From positions 1-64,000 of the forward strand of contig NZ_JACEFJ010000009.1 of NCBI RefSeq assembly GCF_015354735.1: a DNA stretch of 64,000 nt. Reading direction: 5' to 3'. The stretch is from Pararhodonellum marinum. GTDB taxonomy: Bacteria > Bacteroidota > Bacteroidia > Cytophagales > Cyclobacteriaceae. Positions 1 to 9,230 of the stretch are shown piece after piece (position 1 is the first letter of the stretch; every line of letters starts with the position of its first letter). A program made the translations under genes and the position numbers. Below the pieces are notes generated by a model. That model had not been told where the DNA came from and made no database searches. It saw nothing but the letters and a program-made list of their open reading frames with translations.

Positions 1-214
1 CCCCTAAAGGCTTACCTTCCATTACTTTTAAGTAACTCGTGAATTAACCATTTTTCCTCCAAAATATGCCTACAAGGAGGTTCGATTGGCTTTTACTATT
101 CAGTGGATTCGAGACCATTTTTAAAGGTTTATTCTTTTTTCAATTTTCGCCTTCGTAAATTGCCCTCCTCAAGTGAATACCTGAAAAGGCATGTTTCGAT
201 TAAATCACAAAATT

Positions 215-751
215 ATGAAAACCCGTAAAAATTTTTGGTTTCTATTGCTGCCATTCCTAGTTCTAAATGCGTGTGGAAGTGATGATAGCCAAACTCCCCC
301 AACCTTTAATTTCTACGGAATATATCAACTGGAGTCTCTTACTGCGATTACTGAAGGAGATTTTACCAATGATGGGGTAGTGTCTAGGGATCTTTTGGAA
401 CAAGTCCTTAGTTCCCAAACGCTCTCAGATCAAACGCTTTTTATCAACCCCGGAAATCCTGATTCTTTCAACATGCCTTTATTGGTGGGTGCTGTTCAGA
501 CCACGCAGGGAGATGGCACCCCTGTTATCCGATTCACCGAAAGAACCATCTCTATTTTGGTTGAGTATGAAGTTGATAGCGGCGAGTTTGTATTGGTAAA
601 CCAACCTTCTGATGTTAACACTTTACAAAGCATAGAAAAAATAACAAGAGATGCCCTCGGAACCATCGTTGTGGAGACGGTTCAGGAGCTCTACGATTTT
701 GATACCAAAGCGTGGCTTTCTGTTCCTTTGGTCTACCTTTTTGTGCGTTAA
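215..751 (+). CDS. Hypothetical lipoprotein
   Basis: 178 codons from the ATG at 215. An in-frame ATG at 191 would add eight residues before an otherwise standard signal peptide, so the later start is preferred. The N-terminus (MKTRKNFWFLLLPFLVLNAC) is a lysine-rich lipoprotein signal with lipobox LNAC, followed by GSDDS. This acidic/serine stretch after the cysteine is typical of surface-exposed Bacteroidota lipoproteins. The mature part is about 160 residues and I recognise no motif in it. It stands alone, convergent with the M20 amidohydrolase gene downstream. Lipoprotein status is well supported; the function is unknown. Confidence 0.75.
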   Translation: MKTRKNFWFLLLPFLVLNACGSDDSQTPPTFNFYGIYQLESLTAITEGDFTNDGVVSRDLLEQVLSSQTLSDQTLFINPGNPDSFNMPLLVGAVQTTQGDGTPVIRFTERTISILVEYEVDSGEFVLVNQPSDVNTLQSIEKITRDALGTIVVETVQELYDFDTKAWLSVPLVYLFVR

Positions 752-784
752 AATGAAAGGTATAATAGCTTTGTTAAACCTAGG

Positions 785-2086
785 CTATTTTTGTTTCATG
801 CCCAAATAGTCAACCGTCAAATAACTCAATGCCCTAACTCCCAAGAGAAATCCACTTTCATCTATGAAAAAGTCAGGGGTATGATGGGACGGCGCTGTAA
901 TAGGATCTCCTCCCTCCGGCATCCCTCCCAAGAAAATGAAAAGACCGGGTTTTTCCCTTTGGAAAAAACTGAAATCTTCTGCTCCGGTAATGGGTTCATG
1001 AGCGATTAGCTTATCTTTACCTGCCACCTGTTCCAGCGTAGGCAACATTTTGGTGGTAAGTTCAGGATCATTGACCGTCGCAGGATACAGTTTGCTGATC
1101 TGTACATTTGCTTCTGCGCCGGCACTTGTGGCGATGCCTTCCGCGATTTCTTTAATCCTTCTATGGACCAAATCCTGCTGTTCATCCGTATAGGTCCGGA
1201 TGGTACCGATCATATCAACCTGCTCTGGGATGATGTTGTGTCGGATTCCTCCGTGAATTGCGCCGATGGTCACCACAGCTGGGTCTTGTGTGATATTGAC
1301 ATTTCTACTCATAATGGTCTGCAATCCCATTACCATCTGGGAGGCCGTCACAATCGGGTCTACAGAAGACCATGGCGCTGCACCATGTGCCTGTCTTCCT
1401 TTGATTCCAATTTCAAGATTGTCAACAGCTGCCATGGCAGGTCCTGAGCGGTATTTAATCGAGCCAACTTCTGTTTGGGAATTGATGTGTAAACCAAAAA
1501 CCGCATCCACATCTTGCATCACTCCTTCTTCCACCATTTGTTTGGCCCCCCAAGTGTCCACACTTCCATCCATGATACCTTCCTCTGCAGGCTGAAAGAA
1601 AAACTTTACGGTACCTTCTAAATCTTTTTTCATGCCAGCCAATACTTCAGCAACCCCCATGAGTATGGCTACATGGGTGTCATGACCGCAGGCATGCATC
1701 ACGCCGGTTTTTTGTCCATTGTATTCTGCTACCTCCCTTGATCTGAATGGCAGGTCATTTCTTTCTGTGACAGGCAATCCATCCATATCTGCCCTAAGGG
1801 CTACAGTGGGTCCTGGTTTGCCTCCTTTTAATACACCCACCACCCCAGTTACGGCAACTCCTTCCGTTACTTCTATCCCAAGAGAACGCAGGTGCTCAGC
1901 AACGATCCCCGCGGTGCGGGTTTCTTGGTTGCCCAATTCAGGGTATTGGTGGAAATCCCTTCGCCATTCGATGACCTTGTCCTCGATGGCGGAGGCTTTT
2001 TGATCTATGGTGGGTTTGAGTTTGGATTGGCCGAGAACAGTGGACGTAGCCAAAAAGAATAGGCAAAGAAAGGTTTTATTTATCAT
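785..2086 (-). CDS. Secreted M20 family metallo-amidohydrolase (hippurate/IAA-amino-acid hydrolase type)
   Basis: 433 residues from the ATG at 2086. That start begins a clean signal peptide (MINKTFLCLFFLATSTVLGQ); the ten extra upstream codons do not improve it. M20D hallmarks are present: ALRADMDGLPV, the metal-binding MHACGHDTHVAILMG, FFFQPAEEG with the catalytic/metal glutamates, a lid dimerisation domain around GRQAHGAAPW, and C-terminal TGAEDFSFF plus PSHHTPDF. Known members cleave N-acyl amino acids (hippurate, indole-acetyl-amino acids, N-acetyl-diaminopimelate) using two metal ions. The signal peptide puts it in the periplasm or outside, suggesting peptide or amino-acid scavenging. 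It is divergent from gldA. The substrate cannot be told from sequence. Confidence 0.9.
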   Translation of the reverse strand: MINKTFLCLFFLATSTVLGQSKLKPTIDQKASAIEDKVIEWRRDFHQYPELGNQETRTAGIVAEHLRSLGIEVTEGVAVTGVVGVLKGGKPGPTVALRADMDGLPVTERNDLPFRSREVAEYNGQKTGVMHACGHDTHVAILMGVAEVLAGMKKDLEGTVKFFFQPAEEGIMDGSVDTWGAKQMVEEGVMQDVDAVFGLHINSQTEVGSIKYRSGPAMAAVDNLEIGIKGRQAHGAAPWSSVDPIVTASQMVMGLQTIMSRNVNITQDPAVVTIGAIHGGIRHNIIPEQVDMIGTIRTYTDEQQDLVHRRIKEIAEGIATSAGAEANVQISKLYPATVNDPELTTKMLPTLEQVAGKDKLIAHEPITGAEDFSFFQREKPGLFIFLGGMPEGGDPITAPSHHTPDFFIDESGFLLGVRALSYLTVDYLGMKQK

Positions 2087-2220
2087 AATCAGATTTAAAT
2101 AGAAACAGGAAAACAAAATAGGGAAATTGATCTGTTTTAAAAAGCTTTTTGTAAAATCGGACTAAGGCATCCCTGATTTGGGTGCAAATCAACCCAAACT
2201 TGTATTATTGTTTTCATTTG

Positions 2221-2250
2221 TTGCAGATTACGTCTTTGTAATTAACTTTG
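2221..2250 (+). promoter_or_regulatory. Bacteroidota-type promoter of the gldAFG operon
   Basis: TTG at 2221-2223 (preceded by another TTTG at 2217-2220) is separated by exactly 19 bases from TAACTTTG at 2243-2250. This matches the Bacteroidota sigma-ABfr consensus TTTG-N19-TAnnTTTG. Transcription would begin near 2256, giving a leader of about 38 bases before the ATG at 2294. Confidence 0.65.
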
Positions 2251-2293
2251 CCTAAGTCATTTCAAATGTTTCAAAGCACTCACCCAAAACCTG

Positions 2294-3202
2294 ATGTCTC
2301 TGGAAGTAAGCTCCCTGACTAAAAAATATCAGCAACAGAAAGCATTGGATCAGGTCTCCTTTGAGGCTCTGCCCGGCCAGGTTTTGGGATTTTTGGGACC
2401 GAATGGCGCTGGTAAATCCACCACCATGAAAATAGCCACCGGTTACCTTTTGCCGGATGAAGGGGATGTGCTGGTCCATGGCATTTCGGTTTTGCAAAAA
2501 CCCAATGAGGTCAGCAAATTGGTGGGCTATTTGCCGGAACACAATCCGCTTTACTTGGACATGTATGTCAAAGAATTTCTGGAATTTATAGGGGGTCTCT
2601 ATGGCCTCAAAGGCAAATATCTCAAAAAAAGGGTTGAATTACTGATTGATCAATGTGGCATTTCGCTGGAAAAAAAGAAGAAACTCGCACAGTTGTCCAA
2701 AGGGTATAGACAAAGGGTCGGTTTGGCAAAAGCATTGATCCATGATCCTAAAGTCATCATTTTGGATGAACCTACCACAGGTTTGGATCCCAATCAATTG
2801 GTGGAAATCAGAAAACTCATCAGGCAGGTGAGTATCAATAAAACCTTGATCCTCAGTACGCACATCATGCAGGAAGTGGAAGCCATCTGCGATCAGGTAG
2901 TGATCATCAACAAAGGTAAAATCGTTGCCAAGGATTCTTTGATTCAGTTGAAGAAGGCGGTAGGGAACAGTATCTTACTGATGGAAACAGAAGAAAATCT
3001 TGAAAAAGCTTGGTTTGACCTACAAGGCGTAGAACATGCTGTACTCATCGCTCCCAATCAGGTAGAAATTCAAACCAAAGATCCCCAAAGGGTCAGAAAG
3101 CTTCTTCTAGGGATTGTTCAGGAAAAATCCTTGAACTTACAGCGGATACAGCAAATAGAAAAAAACCTAGAACACATTTTTCAGCAACTGACTCAAGCTT
3201 GA
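2294..3202 (+). CDS. gldA: GldA-type ABC transporter ATP-binding protein
   Basis: 302 residues. ABC ATPase with Walker A GPNGAGKST (residues 35-43), signature LSKGYRQRVGLAKAL, Walker B VIILDEPTTGLDP and switch histidine in LSTHIMQEVEA, followed by a C-terminal accessory region of about 80 residues as in GldA and other drug/gliding ABC-2 type ATPases. The next two genes encode GldF and GldG, with 3 bases to gldF, so the three form one operon and presumably one complex. In Flavobacterium johnsoniae GldA, GldF and GldG are required for gliding motility and are thought to form an ABC transporter; its substrate is unknown. The gene name rests on this context. Confidence 0.88.
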   Translation: MSLEVSSLTKKYQQQKALDQVSFEALPGQVLGFLGPNGAGKSTTMKIATGYLLPDEGDVLVHGISVLQKPNEVSKLVGYLPEHNPLYLDMYVKEFLEFIGGLYGLKGKYLKKRVELLIDQCGISLEKKKKLAQLSKGYRQRVGLAKALIHDPKVIILDEPTTGLDPNQLVEIRKLIRQVSINKTLILSTHIMQEVEAICDQVVIINKGKIVAKDSLIQLKKAVGNSILLMETEENLEKAWFDLQGVEHAVLIAPNQVEIQTKDPQRVRKLLLGIVQEKSLNLQRIQQIEKNLEHIFQQLTQA

Positions 3203-3205
3203 TCC

Positions 3206-3928
3206 ATGAACAGTCTTTACCTCAAAGAAATCAATGTTTTTTTCAATAATCTTACAGGATACCTCATTATTTCGGTCTTTTTGATTGCCTTGGGACTGAT
3301 TGTCTGGGTTTTTCCAGATAGCAGTGTGTTGGAATATGGTTTTGCAGATTTGGAACCTTTGTTTGTTTACACCCCTTTCGTCTTCACGTTTCTGGTTCCA
3401 GCGGTCACGATGAGAATGATAGCGGAGGAAAAGAAAACCGGAACCTGGGAATTGCTGATGACCTCTCCTTTGAGTGATTTGTCCGTTTTATTGGCCAAAT
3501 ATTTGGCAGCATTCACTTTGATTTTGTTGTCCCTTTTACCCACCTTGATCTATTATTACAGCGTGGTTCAACTGGGGAATCCTCCCGGCAATATTGATCA
3601 TGCGGGATTCTTCGGGTCCTTCATTGGCTTGGTTTTAATAGGGGCTGTTTTTGCTGCCATTGGGATCTTCAGCAGTTCCCTGACTGACAATCAGATCGTA
3701 GCATTCGTCATTGGGGTCTTTTTAAGTTTTCTGCTTTATTTTGGTCTGACAGCTCTGGTGCAACTGCAATTTATGAGTGCCGCAGCACTATTTTTGGAAG
3801 AAATCAGCATGAGTTACCACTACCAAAGCCTAAGCAGAGGGGTAGTGGATTCCGGTAATTTGCTTTATTTCTTTCTTTTGATTTTAGTCTTTTTGGGTTC
3901 AACCTTATGTGTCATCAAGAAAAAATGA
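3206..3928 (+). CDS. gldF: GldF-type ABC transporter permease
   Basis: 240 residues of an ABC-2 type membrane component with about six hydrophobic segments: one near the N-terminus (GYLIISVFLIALGLIVWVF), later ones including PLFVYTPFVFTFLVPAVT, AAFTLILLSLLPTLIYYY and FVIGVFLSFLLYFGLTALV, and the last at the C-terminus. The cytoplasmic loop RMIAEEKKTGTWELLMTSP is characteristic of GldF/NosY-like permeases: it holds the EEK-TG-ELL coupling helix that contacts the ATPase. It lies 3 bases after gldA, and its stop overlaps the start of gldG by four bases (ATGA). It acts in the inner membrane as partner of GldA and GldG. Confidence 0.9.
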   Translation: MNSLYLKEINVFFNNLTGYLIISVFLIALGLIVWVFPDSSVLEYGFADLEPLFVYTPFVFTFLVPAVTMRMIAEEKKTGTWELLMTSPLSDLSVLLAKYLAAFTLILLSLLPTLIYYYSVVQLGNPPGNIDHAGFFGSFIGLVLIGAVFAAIGIFSSSLTDNQIVAFVIGVFLSFLLYFGLTALVQLQFMSAAALFLEEISMSYHYQSLSRGVVDSGNLLYFFLLILVFLGSTLCVIKKK

Positions 3929-5604
3929 AGCAGCATTCAAAAGGATTGAATCAGTATTTGTTAGGTTTTCTGGGCTTGGCCCTGATCCTGATTCTGGTTC
4001 ATGTTTTATTGCCCTTTAGACTTGACCTGACCGAAGAAAGAAGGTATTCCCTTCATCCTGCTTCCATCGCTGTCCTGCAAGAAGTGGAATCCCCTATTGA
4101 GGTGGATATTTTGCTGACAGGTAAATTGCCGGGTGGCATGCGCCGCCTTCAAAGATCAATTGAAGAAACCATCAGGACCTTCAATGCTTACAGCAACAAA
4201 AAAATAAGTGCTTCTTATCTTGATCCCCTCCAACTGCCTCAAGAGGTTAGAGAAGATTATATTGTCGGACTGGCAGAATATGGCATCAATCCTACCAATT
4301 TGTTTGTCAGCGAAGGGGCAGGTCAAAGGTCTCAGATGATCTTTCCAGGCGTAGTCGTGCGGGATGAGCTTTTTGAAGTGGGCACTTTGGTGCTTAAGGG
4401 GGAAAAGGGAATGGGGCCTGATGAAATCCTTAATTTGTCCATTGAAAACCTGGAATTTGAATTGATCAATTCCATTCGGAGGCTCATCAATAAACAGAAA
4501 TATGCTGTTGGAATGATTGTAGGGCATGGAGAAATGGAGGAAGACGATGGTTTCGGTGTAGTGGAGGGTTTGATTGAGGATTATGAAGTTTATAAAATCC
4601 CCATGGAACAGGCCAAATCCGTCCAAGACTTATTGACTTTTGAGGTCCTGATGATCAAGGGTCCTAAAGAAGCTTATACTGAGCGGGAAATCTATCTTTT
4701 GGATCAATATTTAATGCATGGAGGGAATTTGGTTTTTTTGATCGATCAATTGGCCATCGACCTGAAGCAAGCCGGTGGGGACGGAACGGTAGGTATGCCT
4801 TTCGAAACCGGCTTGGAGGGTTTGCTTTTCAGGTATGGGATCAGAATCAATAAGGACTTGATCCAAGATATGAATTTTGGTTATTATCCCGTAGTGGCAG
4901 GCACTTTTGGGGATCAAAGCCAAATAGTCCCCTTACCTTGGCCATTCCATATTCAGGCAGGGCTCATGGCTGCTCATCCTATCACCAAGGGACTGGACCA
5001 GATTAGCTTCCGCTTTGTAAGCTCTATGGATACCGTTAAAGCCGATGGGGTGAAGAAGACCCCTTTGATTTTCAGCTCTGAATATAGCAGGAGGCTTTCC
5101 GCTCCTGTTCGCATTGCATTTGAGGACATGGCCGAACCGCCAAATGTGGCCCAGTTTAACCTGCAACATTTGCCCTTACTTTACCTGCTTGACGGAGAAT
5201 TTACTTCTTTTTTTAAAAATAGATTTTTGCCCGACGGAGTCGATAAGGAAGAATTTCTTGAATCAGGAAACAAAGGGAGCGTATTGGTGGCAGGAGATGG
5301 AAGTTTGTTTAAAAGTTTGATCGATGAAAAATCAGGAGAACCTATACCCTTAGGTGTAGATCCCTTTGATGAAATGGGCAACGCCAACCGGGAGCTGCTT
5401 CAAAATGTGATCAGCTTTCTGATCGAACCGGAAGGCATCATGGCCTCCCGAGCCAAAAGTTTTAAAATCAGGCCTTTGAATAAAGTGAAGGTGAGCCAAG
5501 AGAAAGCTTACTGGCAAACCTTAAATGTAGCCTTTCCTGTTGCCTTAGTTTTGATCGTAGGCTTGGCGAAAATCTATTGGAGGAAGCGAAGGTACACCAA
5601 ATGA
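3925..5604 (+). CDS. gldG: GldG, gliding-associated ABC transporter auxiliary component
   Basis: 559 residues from the ATG at 3925, which overlaps the gldF stop as ATGA; an upstream ATG at 3907 would overlap more and adds only six residues. An N-terminal membrane helix (about residues 10-30) is followed by LTEERRYSLHPAS, the conserved entry to the GldG/ABC_transp_aux periplasmic domain, including VGMIVGHGEMEEDDGF and GGNLVFLIDQLAID. A second helix (LNVAFPVALVLIVGLAKIYW) anchors the C-terminus just before a basic tail (RKRRYTK). GldG works with GldF and GldA in gliding motility. It is the last gene of the operon; about 110 bases follow before dnaN. Confidence 0.92.
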   Translation: MKQHSKGLNQYLLGFLGLALILILVHVLLPFRLDLTEERRYSLHPASIAVLQEVESPIEVDILLTGKLPGGMRRLQRSIEETIRTFNAYSNKKISASYLDPLQLPQEVREDYIVGLAEYGINPTNLFVSEGAGQRSQMIFPGVVVRDELFEVGTLVLKGEKGMGPDEILNLSIENLEFELINSIRRLINKQKYAVGMIVGHGEMEEDDGFGVVEGLIEDYEVYKIPMEQAKSVQDLLTFEVLMIKGPKEAYTEREIYLLDQYLMHGGNLVFLIDQLAIDLKQAGGDGTVGMPFETGLEGLLFRYGIRINKDLIQDMNFGYYPVVAGTFGDQSQIVPLPWPFHIQAGLMAAHPITKGLDQISFRFVSSMDTVKADGVKKTPLIFSSEYSRRLSAPVRIAFEDMAEPPNVAQFNLQHLPLLYLLDGEFTSFFKNRFLPDGVDKEEFLESGNKGSVLVAGDGSLFKSLIDEKSGEPIPLGVDPFDEMGNANRELLQNVISFLIEPEGIMASRAKSFKIRPLNKVKVSQEKAYWQTLNVAFPVALVLIVGLAKIYWRKRRYTK

Positions 5605-5713
5605 ATATAGTTTGCTTTTTTTCCACAGAAACCTCCCACATGTACCTGCTTTTATAATTTTATTTATAAATTTACCCTGTTATTAAAACATCCTATAAAT
5701 AAGCCTTAACCGT

Positions 5714-6838
5714 ATGAAATTCATTGTTTCTTCCTCAGCCCTGCTCAAGCAGCTATCGGCCATCAATGGAGTGGTAACTACCAATCCGGTGGTGCCTATC
5801 CTGGAAAATTTTCTTTTTGAAATCAAAGCCGGTAAACTGACGATTACAGCCTCTGATTTGCAAACATCCATGATGACAGAAATTGAGGTGGAAGCCAAGG
5901 AAGATGGCAATATTGCCGTACCTGCCAAGATTTTGATTGATACCCTGAAAAACCTGCCAGAGCAGCCGGTGACATTCAGTATTGACAGCGATACCTACAG
6001 CATTGAAATCAGTTCTGACAATGGCCGTTACAAGCTTTCAGGGGAAAATGCCACTGATTTTCCGAAGATTCCCACAGTATCCAATGCCACTACTGTAGAT
6101 ATGTCGACAGAGGTGTTGAGCAGTGCGATTAACAATACCATTTTTGCTACGAGCAATGATGAGTTAAGGCCAGCCATGACCGGTGTTTTTGTCAACCTTT
6201 CCGATACCAATACGACTTTCGTTGCAACGGATGGCCACCGTTTGATACGGTACCGAAGAGTGGATATTGCTTCGCCGGAAGCTTCCAGCATCATCATTCC
6301 CAGAAAAGCACTGAACTTGCTGAAAACAACCCTACCTTCCGAGAATGTATCCGTCAAAGTGGAATTTAACAGTTCCAATGCTTATTTCAATTTTGGGAAC
6401 ATCAAAATGATCTGTAGATTGATCGATGAAAGATTTCCGGATTATGAAAATGTGATTCCTTTGGACAACAACAATGACATGACCATCGATAGGATGGAAT
6501 TTTTGAGTTCACTGAGAAGGATTTCCATCTATGCCAACAAAACCACCCACCAAGTGAGGTTGAAATTGGTAGGTTCGGAACTGCAGATTTCGGCAGAAGA
6601 TCTTGATTTTTCCAATGAAGCCAATGAGAGACTTTCCTGCGACCATGAAGGAGAAGACATAGAAATCGGATTCAACGCCAAGTTTTTGATAGAAATGCTC
6701 AGCAATATTGCTTCCAGAGAGGTAACCTTGAAGTTCAGCGCTGCCAATCGGGCAGGGCTTATCGTTCCATCTGAAATCGATGAAAATGAAGATATCCTCA
6801 TGCTGGTCATGCCAGTCATGTTGAACAATTACGTATAG
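5714..6838 (+). CDS. dnaN: DNA polymerase III subunit beta (sliding clamp)
   Basis: 374 residues, the usual length for DnaN. The start MKFIVSSSALLKQLSAINGVV and segments such as ILENFLFEIKAGKLTITASDLQ, FVATDGHRLIRYR, MICRLIDERFPDYENVIP and the C-terminal LMLVMPVML are diagnostic. Three repeated clamp folds form a ring dimer around DNA and give the replicative polymerase its processivity. dnaA and recF are not adjacent here, so this is a detached dnaN. A rho-independent terminator follows at once, so it is probably monocistronic. Confidence 0.98.
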   Translation: MKFIVSSSALLKQLSAINGVVTTNPVVPILENFLFEIKAGKLTITASDLQTSMMTEIEVEAKEDGNIAVPAKILIDTLKNLPEQPVTFSIDSDTYSIEISSDNGRYKLSGENATDFPKIPTVSNATTVDMSTEVLSSAINNTIFATSNDELRPAMTGVFVNLSDTNTTFVATDGHRLIRYRRVDIASPEASSIIIPRKALNLLKTTLPSENVSVKVEFNSSNAYFNFGNIKMICRLIDERFPDYENVIPLDNNNDMTIDRMEFLSSLRRISIYANKTTHQVRLKLVGSELQISAEDLDFSNEANERLSCDHEGEDIEIGFNAKFLIEMLSNIASREVTLKFSAANRAGLIVPSEIDENEDILMLVMPVMLNNYV

Positions 6839-6855
6839 TTAAAACCAACTCGAAG

Positions 6856-6886
6856 AAGCCGCCCATTGTACAGGGTGGCTTTTTTT
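6856..6886. terminator. Rho-independent terminator after dnaN
   Basis: Nine-base stem 6856-6864 / 6873-6881 (AAGCCGCCC with GGGTGGCTT, one G-T wobble), an 8-base loop and a T run to 6886. It lies 17 bases after dnaN and serves the plus strand; the convergent argJ ends further right, at 6971. Confidence 0.8.
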
Positions 6887-6970
6887 ATAAATTGCAGAAA
6901 GCATCCCAAGGATATTCGAAGGAAGCCAAACAGATTTTTCCAGTAAGCTTACACTTGGACTTCCATTCAT

Positions 6971-8182
6971 TTAAGTAGTATAAACTGAATTGAATAGGAC
7001 ATAATCCGTGGTAAGGTCACTGCCCCAACCGACAGCACTTTCTTTTCCGCTGTTCAATTCCAAATGAATTCTGATATGAGACTCCCGAAGTAATTTTTTC
7101 ATAAAATTCTTATCAAACTTCATTGGGGTACCTTTTTCCAACACCTTGACCAATTGGTTATTATCACCGATGTAGAGGCATATTTTTTTGTAATTGAAAG
7201 GAACGCCTGCATTTCCGCATGCTGCCACAATACGACCCCAATTGGGATCCCGACCAAACATGGCGGTTTTCACTAAAGTGGAATCGGAAATTTCCCGAAC
7301 TAGTTTTCGGGCGATGGCTTCATTTCTGGCCTTAGAAACCTTGTACTCAATGAATTTTGAAGCACCTTCCCCATCGGATACAATCAATTTGGCCAGATGG
7401 GTAAGCAGTTCCATTAATTTCTCCCTAAATAAATGATAACAAGGGTCACTTTTGGACCTAACCATTTTGTTTTCAGCCATTCCGTTGGCCATTATGGCTA
7501 CCATGTCGTTGGTAGAGGTGTCACCATCTACTGTGATCATATTAAAAGTTCTGTCTACGCAGTAGGACAAAGTTTCTTGTAACAAATTGTTTTCAATTTT
7601 AAAATCGGTGACTACAAAGGCCAACATGGTGGCCATATTGGGATGGATCATACCGGATCCTTTTGCGACACCACCTAGACTGATGGTTTTGTCCTCCCAT
7701 TCAAAATCCACAAATCCCTCTTTGGCAAAAGTATCTGTAGTCAATATGGCATTGGCCACAAAAGAACCTGCTTTGGTGTGTGAACTTAGTTTTGGGATGT
7801 TGACCTTAAGGCCTTCCACCACTTCTTGGGTAGGAAACGGTTCACCTATCAGACCCGTAGAAGCCACAATAACCTGGTCTTTTGAAATTCCTAGAAGTTC
7901 AGAGGTTACATTTACCATGGCTTCAGCCCCGAGTCTTCCCTGTTCACCGGTACAGGCATTTGCATTTCCTGCATTACATATGATGACCTGGGCTTTATGG
8001 TTCTCCAGATTTTTTTTGGTTACTTTGATAGGCTCTGCTAGAACTTTGTTTTGGGTATAGGTGGCAGCTGCCGCAGCGGGAACTTCCGAGTATATGATGG
8101 CTAGATCCCGCTTCATGGATTTTACTCCTGTATGGGCTCCCCAGCATTTATAGCCTTTTACATTGGTAATATTATTGATCAT
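6971..8182 (-). CDS. argJ: Bifunctional glutamate N-acetyltransferase / ornithine acetyltransferase
   Basis: 403 residues, standard ArgJ length. The protein is made as a proenzyme and self-cleaves at the threonine of the ATML motif (seen as HPNMATMLAFVVTDF); that threonine becomes the N-terminal nucleophile of the beta chain. Other ArgJ marks are GNANACTGEQG near the N-terminus, TVDGDTSTNDM, and GRDPNWGRIVAACGNAGV. It moves the acetyl group from N-acetylornithine to glutamate, giving ornithine and regenerating N-acetylglutamate. It is last in the argB-argD-argC-argJ operon, 10 bases after argC. Whether it also uses acetyl-CoA cannot be decided here. Confidence 0.96.
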   Translation of the reverse strand: MINNITNVKGYKCWGAHTGVKSMKRDLAIIYSEVPAAAAATYTQNKVLAEPIKVTKKNLENHKAQVIICNAGNANACTGEQGRLGAEAMVNVTSELLGISKDQVIVASTGLIGEPFPTQEVVEGLKVNIPKLSSHTKAGSFVANAILTTDTFAKEGFVDFEWEDKTISLGGVAKGSGMIHPNMATMLAFVVTDFKIENNLLQETLSYCVDRTFNMITVDGDTSTNDMVAIMANGMAENKMVRSKSDPCYHLFREKLMELLTHLAKLIVSDGEGASKFIEYKVSKARNEAIARKLVREISDSTLVKTAMFGRDPNWGRIVAACGNAGVPFNYKKICLYIGDNNQLVKVLEKGTPMKFDKNFMKKLLRESHIRIHLELNSGKESAVGWGSDLTTDYVLFNSVYTT

Positions 8183-8192
8183 AACTGTTATT

Positions 8193-9230
8193 TTATGGTT
8201 TTAAGGGAATTTGATTGAGGCCTGTGTTTTCGGGGAGATCCAGCATCAGGTTCATGTTATGGACTGCCTGACTTGCGGCCCCTTTCAGTAAATTGTCAAT
8301 CGCCGATAGAACAACGACTCTTTTGGTCCGTTCGTCCCATACAGGATAGAGGTCTGCAAAATGGCTGCCTCTCACATCCTTGATTCCTGGGGGCGTCTTT
8401 CTCAATCGCACAAATGGTTGATCCTTATAAAATCCTCTGTACAAAGCATCAAGTTTATTTTGATCCATATCCTCCTTCAACCCTGCATAAGCAGTGACCA
8501 AAATCCCACGGTCTAAAGGCAACAGGTGCGGGGTGAACTGAACCAAGTTGGATTTTTGGCTGAGCAACTCCAATTGCTCTTCTATTTCAATAGTATGTCG
8601 GTGTTTGCTGATCCCATAGGCTTTGAAATTCTCATTGACCTGAGAAAAATGGGTAGTGGCAGTTGCTTTTACCCCTGCCCCTGTCAAGCCTGATTTGGCA
8701 TCAATGATCACTGTATTTTCCCTAATTATATCAGCTGCAAAAAGTGGAGCCAACGCCAAAATGGATGCGGTAGGAAAACAGCCTGGATTGGCCACAAGTT
8801 TTGCTTTCCTAATGGATGAGGCATTTAATTCAGGTAGGCCATATACTGCATCCTTGAAACCATCAGGGAAGGTATGTTCTATTTGGTACCATTTTTCATA
8901 CGCACTTTGACCTGAAAGCCGGAAATCCCCGGACAAATCGATTATCTTGGTGGCTGATTTCGACCATTTTCTTACAAACTCCATAGAGACGCCATGAGGT
9001 AAGGCCAGAAAAATTAGGTCTTGCCCTGCTAATGGTAGTTGATCTGATGATACCAGTGACTTCTCAAGTATCCCGTAAAATTGAGGATGCAGGTCTGAAA
9101 ATGACTTTCCGGCATGGGATTCTGAGGTGATGTGTTCGATAGATACAGCCGGGTGACTGACTAAAAGTCTAGCCAATTCAGAACCTGTGAAACCAGAAGC
9201 ACCAACGATTGCAATTTTATAGGTTTTCAT
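8193..9230 (-). CDS. argC: N-acetyl-gamma-glutamyl-phosphate reductase
   Basis: 345 residues from the ATG at 9230; a longer reading (from 9275) would start inside argD and precede the Rossmann start MKTYKIAIVGASGFTGSE. GASGFTG is the NADP-binding glycine motif, and VANPGCFPTASILAL holds the catalytic cysteine that forms the thioester with the acyl phosphate. HRHTIEIEEQL and HLLPLDRGI are further ArgC marks. It converts N-acetylglutamyl phosphate to the semialdehyde. Its start overlaps the 3' end of argD by 14 bases, indicating translational coupling. Confidence 0.96.
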   Translation of the reverse strand: MKTYKIAIVGASGFTGSELARLLVSHPAVSIEHITSESHAGKSFSDLHPQFYGILEKSLVSSDQLPLAGQDLIFLALPHGVSMEFVRKWSKSATKIIDLSGDFRLSGQSAYEKWYQIEHTFPDGFKDAVYGLPELNASSIRKAKLVANPGCFPTASILALAPLFAADIIRENTVIIDAKSGLTGAGVKATATTHFSQVNENFKAYGISKHRHTIEIEEQLELLSQKSNLVQFTPHLLPLDRGILVTAYAGLKEDMDQNKLDALYRGFYKDQPFVRLRKTPPGIKDVRGSHFADLYPVWDERTKRVVVLSAIDNLLKGAASQAVHNMNLMLDLPENTGLNQIPLKP

